11,034 nt of DNA, from assembly GCA_002291855.1 (NCBI GenBank), contig DBAW01000133.1, positions 1-11,034 on the forward strand. Reading direction: 5' to 3'. Below are positions 1 through 6,000 of this stretch, in pieces. Below the pieces are notes generated by a model that was given only the letters and a program-made list of their open reading frames with translations, was not told where the DNA came from and did not search any database. Numbering within the stretch: the stretch's first letter is position 1; each line of letters starts with the position of its first letter. A program made the position numbers and the translations under genes. The stretch comes from Sphingomonas sp. UBA1000. GTDB lineage: Bacteria; Pseudomonadota; Alphaproteobacteria; Sphingomonadales; Sphingomonadaceae.

Positions 1-48
1 CCGGTGCCGTTCTTCCCAAACAACAACCCCCGGTGCCGTTCTTCCCAA
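1..48. repeat. 19-nt direct repeat, 29-nt period, cut by window edge
   Basis: The 19-mer CCGGTGCCGTTCTTCCCAA occurs at 1-19 and again, identical, at 30-48, separated by a 10-nt A/C-rich spacer (20-29). The period is 29 nt, and the array may continue beyond the left edge. It begins 12 nt beyond the stop codon of the minus-strand ppk2 gene, so it would lie in that gene's 3' untranslated region. Two copies with a 10-nt spacer do not look like CRISPR. Each copy contains GTGCCGTTCTTCCC, which would read as a start plus PFFP in two different frames on the plus strand, but no real gene follows. The role is unknown. Confidence 0.75.
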
Positions 49-60
49 CGAAATCTCCTC

Positions 61-834
61 TCACCCGCCCAGATGCGTGCGCACCAGATTTTCCAGTTCG
101 GGGTCGAGCGGCGGCGGCGTCATCGGGACGGCGGCTTCCAGCTGGTCGGCGATCGCGGTCAGCGCGTGGATGCGCGCCGCCGGCTTGTCATTGCCGTCGA
201 TCACCGTCCACGGTGCCCAGCGCGTGTCGGTGAGGCGGAACATGTCGGCAAGCGCGGCCAGATAATCGTCGCGGCGGGCGCGGTTGCGATAATCCTCGGC
301 CCCGGTCTTCCACCTTTTCCACGGATCCTCGAACCGCCGCTTCAGCCGCCGGTCCTGTTCCGCCTGCGTCAAATGCACGAACAGCTTGACCAGCGTGGTG
401 TTGCAGTCGCGCTGCTGCGCCTCGAACTCGTTGATCTCGTCATAGGCGCGCTTCCATTCGGCCTCGCGCGCAAAGCCCTCGACCCGCTCCACCAGCACAC
501 GGCCATACCAGCTGCGGTCGAACACCGCGATGTCGCCCGACAGCGGCAGGCGCGGCCAGAAACGCCACAGGAAATGCCGGTCCTTTTCCTCTGGCGTCGG
601 CGCGGAAATCGGCCAGACGCTGAAGTAACGCGGGTCCCAGCGCGCGGTCAGCCGCTGGATGATCCCGCCCTTGCCGGCCGCGTCCCACCCCTCGAGCAGG
701 ATGATCGCCCGCCTTTTGTGCACGATATGCGCCACCTGGATCCGAGCCAGCCGCTCCTGCAGCGCGGCGAGAGCGGCGGTAGCGTCGCCGGCATAGGGCG
801 TGCCCTGTTCATGATCCTGAAGGTCGATCCGCAT
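61..834 (-). CDS. ppk2: PPK2-family polyphosphate kinase
   Basis: This 257-aa protein is a cytoplasmic PPK2-type kinase, which moves phosphate between polyphosphate and nucleotides, usually polyphosphate-driven phosphorylation of NDP or NMP. The P-loop fold is visible: Walker A GWDAAGKGG at residues 49-57, Walker B VFDRSWYGR at 104-112, and an Arg/Lys-rich lid KRRFEDPWKRWK at 165-176. Length fits a single-domain PPK2. I cannot assign class I, II or III, or the preferred base, by eye. The ATG at 832-834 is the first good start, and no Shine-Dalgarno sequence is evident before it. The gene follows aspS on the same strand, but a 172-nt gap with a strong hairpin suggests its own promoter, which I could not identify. 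PPK1 and PPX are encoded about 4 kb away. Confidence 0.93.
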   Translation of the reverse strand: MRIDLQDHEQGTPYAGDATAALAALQERLARIQVAHIVHKRRAIILLEGWDAAGKGGIIQRLTARWDPRYFSVWPISAPTPEEKDRHFLWRFWPRLPLSGDIAVFDRSWYGRVLVERVEGFAREAEWKRAYDEINEFEAQQRDCNTTLVKLFVHLTQAEQDRRLKRRFEDPWKRWKTGAEDYRNRARRDDYLAALADMFRLTDTRWAPWTVIDGNDKPAARIHALTAIADQLEAAVPMTPPPLDPELENLVRTHLGG

Positions 835-963
835 GGCGCAGAGTTAAGCGCGCCCGGGTCGCCAAGTCGAGCCGGGCGAAGCCGATCCCCGCCCGACGCA
901 CGAAAATGGGACAGAGACAGCGTTCACCGTGCCGCGACGCGCGCATGCGCCACAAACACCCGC

Positions 964-998
964 GACCGCATCCGCGCGCCCCGCGCGCGGATGCGGTC
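964..998 (-). terminator. Strong hairpin after aspS, probable terminator
   Basis: A perfect 16-bp inverted repeat (964-979 and 983-998) encloses a 3-nt loop, starting 8 nt beyond the aspS stop codon. The stem is very GC-rich. The following minus-strand sequence has only a weak U-rich stretch (TGTTTGT), so this is not a textbook intrinsic terminator; it may end transcription inefficiently or protect the aspS mRNA 3' end. No other perfect stem of this size was noticed in the gaps of this window. Confidence 0.65.
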
Positions 999-1006
999 CG
1001 AACGAC

Positions 1007-2806
1007 TTACGCCTTGGGCGCGGCGTCCTTGGTGCCCGGCCCGTCGACCGTGCGGATGTGCAGTTCGCGCAGCTGCTTGGCGGTCACCGTGCTCGGCGCG
1101 CCCATCATCAGGTCTTCCGCCTTCTGGTTCATCGGGAACAGGATGACCTCGCGGATGTTCGGTTCGTCGGCCAGCAGCATGACGATGCGGTCGATGCCGG
1201 GGGCCGAGCCGCCATGCGGCGGCGCGCCATATTTGAACGCGTTGATCATGCCGGCAAAGTTGGTGTCGACATCTTCTTTCGAATAGCCGGCGATTTCGAA
1301 CGCCTTGTACATGATCTCCGGCCGGTGGTTCCGGATAGCGCCCGAGCTCAGCTCCACGCCGTTGCAGACGATGTCATACTGATAGGCGAGGATGTCGAGC
1401 GGATCCTTGGTCTCCAGCGCCTCCAGCTCGCCCTGCGGCATCGAGAACGGATTGTGCGAGAAATCGACCTTCTTCGCGTCCTCGTCATATTCATACATCG
1501 GGAAATCGACGATCCAGCAGAACTCGAACCGGTTGCGGTCGATCAGGTCAAGCTGCTCGCCCAGCCGGGTGCGCGCGGCCCCGGCAAGCTTGGCCGCCTG
1601 CCCTTCCTTGCCCGCGGCAAAGAAGATGCCGTCATCCGGGCCAAGGCCCAGCTCGGCGATCAGCTTGCGGGTCGCCTCCTCGCCATGGTTCTTGGCGATC
1701 GGACCGCCCAGCTCGCCGCCCTTCTGGGTGATATAGCCAAGGCCGGCATGGCCCTCGGCGCGCGCCCAGTCGTTCATGTCGTCGAAGAATTTGCGGCTGT
1801 GGCCGGCGGTGTTCGGCGCCGGGATGGCGCGGACGACGCCGCCGCCCTCGACGATGCGCGCGAACAGGCCGAAGCCCGAGCCCCGGAAATGCTCCGACAC
1901 GTCCGAAATCACGATCGGGTTGCGCAGATCGGGCTTGTCCGACCCGTATTTCAGCATCGATTCGCGATAGGGGATGCGCGGGAACGGCGCGGCGCTGACC
2001 TGACGGCCATTGGCGAATTCCTCGAACACGCCGTGCAGCACCGGTTCGATCGCGGCGAACACATCGTCCTGGGTGACGAAGCTCATTTCGAAATCGAGCT
2101 GGTAGAACTCGCCCGGCGACCGGTCGGCGCGGGCGTCTTCGTCGCGGAAGCAGGGCGCGATCTGGAAATAGCGGTCAAAGCCCGCGACCATGATCAGCTG
2201 CTTGAACATCTGCGGCGCCTGGGGGAGCGCGTAGAATTTGCCCGGATGCACGCGGCTGGGCACCAGATAGTCGCGCGCGCCCTCGGGCGACGACGCGGTC
2301 AGGATCGGGGTCTGGAACTCGGTAAAGCCCTGGCCGATCATGCGCTGGCGGATCGACGCGATCACCTGGCTGCGCAGCACGATATTGGCGTGCAGCCGCT
2401 CGCGCCGCAGATCGAGGAAGCGGTAGCGCAGGCGGATATCCTCTGGATAATCGGCCTCGCCGGCCACCGGCATCGGCAGCTCCTGCGCCGCCGACTGGAC
2501 GGTGACGCCGCGCGCGAACACCTCGATCTCGCCGGTCGGCAGCTGCGCATTGACGGTCGCGCCGGCGCGCGCCTTCACCACCCCGTCGATGGTGACGACC
2601 GATTCCGCGCGCAGCCCGTCAAGCACCGGCAGCGCCGGGGAATCGGCGTCGGCGACGATCTGGGTCATGCCATGATGGTCGCGCAGATCGACGAACAGCA
2701 CGCCGCCATGGTCGCGCTTGCGGTGGATCCAGCCCGACAGACGGACGGTTTCGCCGACATTGGCGGCGCGCAGCGCGCCGCAGCTGTGCGTACGGTAGAT
2801 ATGCAT
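1007..2806 (-). CDS. aspS: Aspartyl-tRNA synthetase, bacterial type, probably non-discriminating
   Basis: This 599-aa class II synthetase charges tRNA with aspartate in the cytoplasm; the length is normal for bacterial AspRS. The N-terminal anticodon-binding OB fold spans about residues 1-105. Motif 2 is FRDEDARADR followed by FYQLDFEMSF (220-243), the bacterial GAD insertion lies roughly at 290-420, and motif 3 is GGSAPGIDRIVML (532-544). The OB fold has RDHGG with His at residue 33. In Pseudomonas aeruginosa the matching His31 marks an enzyme that also charges tRNA-Asn, whereas E. coli has Leu. I therefore infer a non-discriminating enzyme feeding the GatCAB amidotransferase. The ATG at 2804-2806 lacks a good Shine-Dalgarno, which fits the leaderless promoter proposed just upstream. 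It is divergent from rnd. Confidence 0.97.
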   Translation of the reverse strand: MHIYRTHSCGALRAANVGETVRLSGWIHRKRDHGGVLFVDLRDHHGMTQIVADADSPALPVLDGLRAESVVTIDGVVKARAGATVNAQLPTGEIEVFARGVTVQSAAQELPMPVAGEADYPEDIRLRYRFLDLRRERLHANIVLRSQVIASIRQRMIGQGFTEFQTPILTASSPEGARDYLVPSRVHPGKFYALPQAPQMFKQLIMVAGFDRYFQIAPCFRDEDARADRSPGEFYQLDFEMSFVTQDDVFAAIEPVLHGVFEEFANGRQVSAAPFPRIPYRESMLKYGSDKPDLRNPIVISDVSEHFRGSGFGLFARIVEGGGVVRAIPAPNTAGHSRKFFDDMNDWARAEGHAGLGYITQKGGELGGPIAKNHGEEATRKLIAELGLGPDDGIFFAAGKEGQAAKLAGAARTRLGEQLDLIDRNRFEFCWIVDFPMYEYDEDAKKVDFSHNPFSMPQGELEALETKDPLDILAYQYDIVCNGVELSSGAIRNHRPEIMYKAFEIAGYSKEDVDTNFAGMINAFKYGAPPHGGSAPGIDRIVMLLADEPNIREVILFPMNQKAEDLMMGAPSTVTAKQLRELHIRTVDGPGTKDAAPKA

Positions 2807-2812
2807 GCCGGC

Positions 2813-2841
2813 CTAACAGGCGCTCGCACCGCGCTTGTCAA
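2813..2841 (-). promoter_or_regulatory. Candidate aspS promoter, possibly leaderless
   Basis: On the minus strand a perfect TTGACA (-35, 2836-2841) is followed by a 17-nt spacer and TGTTAG (-10, 2813-2818; 3 of 6 matches to TATAAT). Only GCCGGC separates the -10 from the aspS ATG, so transcription would begin at or within the start codon. The -35 lies inside a palindrome with 7-bp arms (2830-2836 and 2840-2846), which could be an operator or chance. The -35 and spacing are seen directly; the start point is inferred. Confidence 0.5.
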
Positions 2842-2953
2842 GCGCGCCATGCGGTTCGGCATGTCCGGCCTGCGCCGCGATGGGGGTTCGGGGGCACGGA
2901 TGCGGGAAAGGCGCGGGTCTGGATGATCGCGCCCGGCGATGCTACCGGGCACC

Positions 2954-4141
2954 ATGCACATCCATCCGCTGATTACCGACACTGCCAGCCTGACCGATCT
3001 GTGCGCGCGCCTGTCGCGGTCGCGCTTCGTCGCGGTCGATACCGAGTTCATGCGCGAAAACACCTATTGGCCCGATCTGTGCCTGATCCAGATCGCCGAT
3101 GAGCGCGAGGCGGCGGCGATCGATCCCAAGGCCGACGGGCTGGACCTGACGCCGCTGCTCGACCTGCTGGTCGCCAATGAAGATGTGCTCAAGGTGTTTC
3201 ACGCCGGCGGGCAGGATGTCGAGATCATCCACAATCTGACCGGGCGGACCCCGCATCCGATCTTCGACACCCAGATCGCGGCGATGGCGCTCGGCCAGGG
3301 GGACCAGATCGGCTATGGCAATCTGGTCGACAGCTGGCTGGGCATCCAGCTCGACAAGGGTGCGCGCTTCACCGACTGGGCGCGCCGCCCGCTCGACCAG
3401 CGCCAGATCGACTATGCGATTGGCGATGTCACCCATCTGGTGAAGATTTTTCCGATGATCCTTGCCAAACTGGTGAAGAAAGGGCGCGGCGACTGGCTGG
3501 ATGAGGAAATGGAGCGGCTGGCCGACCCCGACAACTATGTCAACGAGCCGGAACAGGCCTGGCAGCGGGTGAAGGTGCCCAGCCGCAAGGCCGAAGTGCT
3601 TGGCCGGCTGAAGGCGCTCGCTGCCTGGCGCGAGCGCGAGGCGCAGGGCAAGAACCTGCCGCGCGGCCGCATCGTCAAGGACGAGACGCTGGCCGATCTC
3701 GCCGCCCATCCCCCGCGCCAGCAGAGCGACCTGACGCGCGTGCGCGGGCTGTCGGCCAGCTGGGGCGGCAATGACATTGGCGGGCGGCTGATGAAGGCGC
3801 TGGCCGAGGCGCAGCCGCTGCCCGCCGCCGAGATGCCGCGCGACGAGCGGCGGCCGGGGCTGGGCAAGGATGGCGGGCTGGTCGCGGACCTGCTCAAGCT
3901 GCTGCTCAAGATCCGCGCCCGCGACATCGATGTCGCGCCCCGGCTGCTCGCCCGCACCGACGAGCTGGAGCTGCTGGCCGCCGGACGGCGCGACGGGCTG
4001 TCGATCCTGACCGGCTGGCGGTTCGACCAATTCGGCAAGGATGCGCTCGATCTGGTCGAGGGACGGCTTGCCTTTGCCGTGCGCGGCGGCAAGCTGGACA
4101 TGGCCCGCACCGAACAGCCGGCCGGGGAGAGTGGCGGATGA
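2954..4141 (+). CDS. rnd: Ribonuclease D
   Basis: This 395-aa 3'-5' exoribonuclease trims tRNA precursors and other structured RNAs. It has a DEDDy nuclease fold with all catalytic residues present: Asp29 and Glu31 in VDTEF, Asp88 in HAGGQD, and Tyr154 and Asp158 in YAIGD. An HRDC domain follows at about 210-290, then a C-terminal helical region. Length is typical for bacterial RNase D. An ATG at 2939 would add five residues (MLPGT). I prefer 2954 because family members usually begin with MxIHPLI; neither start has a strong Shine-Dalgarno. The gene is divergent from aspS, and its stop codon overlaps the next gene's start. No clear promoter is visible in the 147-nt gap. Confidence 0.95.
   Translation: MHIHPLITDTASLTDLCARLSRSRFVAVDTEFMRENTYWPDLCLIQIADEREAAAIDPKADGLDLTPLLDLLVANEDVLKVFHAGGQDVEIIHNLTGRTPHPIFDTQIAAMALGQGDQIGYGNLVDSWLGIQLDKGARFTDWARRPLDQRQIDYAIGDVTHLVKIFPMILAKLVKKGRGDWLDEEMERLADPDNYVNEPEQAWQRVKVPSRKAEVLGRLKALAAWREREAQGKNLPRGRIVKDETLADLAAHPPRQQSDLTRVRGLSASWGGNDIGGRLMKALAEAQPLPAAEMPRDERRPGLGKDGGLVADLLKLLLKIRARDIDVAPRLLARTDELELLAAGRRDGLSILTGWRFDQFGKDALDLVEGRLAFAVRGGKLDMARTEQPAGESGG
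4126..4129 (+). promoter_or_regulatory. Ribosome binding site for the I78-family lipoprotein
   Basis: GGAG lies inside the 3' end of rnd, 8 nt before the ATG at 4138. With the ATGA overlap it supports that start and suggests both independent and coupled initiation. Confidence 0.55.
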
Positions 4142-4455
4142 AGAGTTTTGGCCATGCCGCGCTTGCCGCAGCGCTGCTCGGCGGGCTGACCCTGGCAGCC
4201 TGCACGCGCAAACCGCGCCCGCCGGTCAACCCCGCCGCCACCCCGCCCTGGGCCGGGTGCAGCACCGCCTCGCTGGAGGATCTGGTGGGCCGCGAGGCAT
4301 CGGAACAGACCGTCGCCGAAGCACGCAAGCGCGCCAAAGCCGCGCTCGTCCGGCTGAAACCGCCGGGGGCGATGGTGACCATGGATTACCGGCCCGACCG
4401 GCTGAACCTGACGCTCGACGCGCAGAACCGGATCACCGCGCTCAACTGCGGCTGA
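4138..4455 (+). CDS. Peptidase inhibitor I78 family lipoprotein
   Basis: This 105-aa protein has a lipoprotein signal peptide with lipobox LAAC and acylated Cys22. Residue +2 is Thr, not Asp, so outer-membrane sorting is expected by the Lol rule. A Pro-rich linker (26-37) precedes a compact domain of about 65 residues. The domain has LVGREASE at 49-56, VTMDYRPDRLNLTLD at 80-94 and a closing NCG; Cys41 and Cys104 probably form the disulfide. This pattern matches the I78 family, related to the Aspergillus elastase inhibitor AFUEI. The likely role is blocking a serine protease in the periplasm; the target is unknown. The ATG overlaps the rnd stop (ATGA), so the two are probably co-transcribed, although their products act in different compartments. 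Confidence 0.85.
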   Translation: MKSFGHAALAAALLGGLTLAACTRKPRPPVNPAATPPWAGCSTASLEDLVGREASEQTVAEARKRAKAALVRLKPPGAMVTMDYRPDRLNLTLDAQNRITALNCG

Positions 4456-4476
4456 TCGGGCACCGCGCGGTCGCCG

Positions 4477-4515
4477 GTTAGGTCGCGCAGTTAGGCCGCA
4501 CAGTCAGGCCGCACC
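4477..4515. repeat. 13-nt imperfect triplicate over the ppx stop codon
   Basis: Three tandem units lie at 4477-4489, 4490-4502 and 4503-4515: GTTAGGTCGCGCA, GTTAGGCCGCACA and GTCAGGCCGCACC. On the minus strand each carries a stop: TGA of ppx, then TAA at 4491-4493, then TAA at 4478-4480. Because 13 is not a multiple of 3, one stop falls in each reading frame. The array fills most of the 48-nt gap between the convergent I78-family gene and ppx. Confidence 0.7.
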
Positions 4516-6000
4516 GAGCGCCGGTTCCAGCCCCAGTGCCTGGGCAAGCTGGCGGTGCCGTTTTTCCACGGCATCGCCATAATAATCGCCCGCGCCGGGG
4601 GCAAAGCGCAGCATCAGCCGCCCGTCCTCGATGCCCAGCGATGTCGCGCCCAGCGGCCCGGCGACCCCGCCGCTCAGCCGCTGGCCAAGCCGGATCGCCA
4701 GCCCCCATTCGGCGGCGCGGCGCAACTCGGCAGCGCTCGCCAGCCGGTCGAAGCCGGGGATCGGGGCGACGCCGCCGCCAAAGGCGGTGAACAGCGCCTG
4801 CCCCATCATCGCCCGCCCGCGCGCATCGACGCCCACCCATGCCCCGTGCACGGCGGTTTCGAGCGCGCGTTCGGCGCGGAATTCGGGATTGGCGCGCCAA
4901 CCGACATCGCCGAGCAGGCATGAGGCAAGCCGCAGCCGCGCATCGGGTTCCGCCCCGAACACCGGCGCAATCCAGCGGTCGAGCAGGTCGCCATGCTCGC
5001 GGAACCGGCCCTGCACCTCGGCCTCGGCGCGGCAGGCGGCGATCAGCGGATCTTCGGCGCGGACATCGCCGTCGAGCAGATCGTAAAGCAGCCCCTCGCG
5101 CAGGCCATATGCCGAGACGACCAGTTCGCTGGTGCCGAGCAGGTCGACCAGCACCGCGAGCAGCAGCGCCGCCTCGCCCAGCGTCGCGATGCGCCCGCCC
5201 GACAGCGACGGGATGGCGCGCAGCCGTGCCCGGTCCGCCTGCGCCACCGTCTGCACCAGCCGCTCGGCCGCCGCGGCCGGCATCCGATATTGGTGGATGA
5301 TCGGCAGCGGATAGTCGCTGAACGCCATGTCCACCCGCGCCAGCGCGCGCCACGACCCGCCGACCAGATGCAGCGGCAGGCCGCGCGCGCCCGCCAGCCA
5401 GGGCGCACGCGCCAGCTGATCGGCCACCGCCCGCTCGACCGCCGCGCGCGGGCTGCCGCGCAGCGCCGCCAGCCGCAGCACGCCGAGCGGGAAGGACGCG
5501 CAATCACCGACCGTGCCGCCGCCCAGCCGGGTCAGTTCCAGGCTGCCGCCGCCCAGATCGCCGACCAGCCCCTCCGCCCCCGGAATGGCCGACAGCACAC
5601 CCAGCGCCGCCGCCCGCGCCTCTTCGACGCCGGACAACAGCTCGACCTCAAGGCCGAGCGCCGCCGCGCGCGCGAGCAGCGCGGTGCCGTTCGAGGCATC
5701 GCGCACCGCCGCCGTCGCCACGGTGCGCAGCCGGGTGACGCCCATCGCGTCGACCAGCCGGCGGAACCGCGCCAGCGCCCGCCCCGCCGCGTCCAGCGCA
5801 TCGGGGGCGATCTGGCCGGTTTCGGCCAGATGTTCGCCCAGCCCCGCCGTCACCTTTTCGTTGAACAGGATCGCCGGCACCCGCGCCGGCCCGCCATAAA
5901 CGACCAGCCGGATCGAGTTCGAGCCGATGTCGATGATCGCCGCGCGCGCGGCCAGCGGTTCGGCCGCCGGCCCGCGCAGCTGGACTGCCGCCGCCGTCAT
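4504..6000 (-). CDS. ppx: Exopolyphosphatase, Ppx/GppA family
   Basis: This 498-aa enzyme of the ASKHA (actin/Hsp70-like) phosphatase family removes terminal phosphates from polyphosphate, and some members also hydrolyse pppGpp. Family motifs are seen in order: IDIGSNSIRLVVY (23-35), ATAAVRDASNG (95-105), LSGVEEARA (122-130) and GDLGGGSLEL (147-156). A helical C-terminal domain follows from about residue 320 (with LLGDVGWRANPEFRAER). The length is close to E. coli PPX. The ATG overlaps the ppk1 stop by 4 nt and has no Shine-Dalgarno, so translation probably depends on ppk1. GppA-type activity cannot be excluded from sequence, but ppk1 linkage favours exopolyphosphatase. Confidence 0.93.
   Translation of the reverse strand: MTAAAVQLRGPAAEPLAARAAIIDIGSNSIRLVVYGGPARVPAILFNEKVTAGLGEHLAETGQIAPDALDAAGRALARFRRLVDAMGVTRLRTVATAAVRDASNGTALLARAAALGLEVELLSGVEEARAAALGVLSAIPGAEGLVGDLGGGSLELTRLGGGTVGDCASFPLGVLRLAALRGSPRAAVERAVADQLARAPWLAGARGLPLHLVGGSWRALARVDMAFSDYPLPIIHQYRMPAAAAERLVQTVAQADRARLRAIPSLSGGRIATLGEAALLLAVLVDLLGTSELVVSAYGLREGLLYDLLDGDVRAEDPLIAACRAEAEVQGRFREHGDLLDRWIAPVFGAEPDARLRLASCLLGDVGWRANPEFRAERALETAVHGAWVGVDARGRAMMGQALFTAFGGGVAPIPGFDRLASAAELRRAAEWGLAIRLGQRLSGGVAGPLGATSLGIEDGRLMLRFAPGAGDYYGDAVEKRHRQLAQALGLEPALGAA

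Noticed and set aside
1..48. CRISPR array remnant
   Set aside because: Only two copies, a 10-nt spacer too short for any known CRISPR type, and no cas gene nearby.
835..963. Promoter for ppk2
   Set aside because: TTGGCG and TTAACT-like hexamers exist, but the spacing (12-13 nt) is wrong for a sigma-70-type promoter.
929..2926. Long plus-strand open frame (665 codons) opposite aspS
   Set aside because: The opposite strand is an unmistakable aspartyl-tRNA synthetase. The plus-strand product is Arg/Ala/His/Asp-rich with no recognisable domain, the usual mirror of GC-rich coding sequence.
2939..2953. Upstream ATG for rnd adding MLPGT
   Set aside because: The added residues do not match the usual RNase D N-terminus and there is no Shine-Dalgarno; it cannot be fully excluded.
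4456..4476. Terminator hairpin between the I78-family gene and ppx
   Set aside because: Only a 10-nt self-complementary ACCGCGCGGT is present, with no loop or U-tract, so there is not enough to call a terminator.
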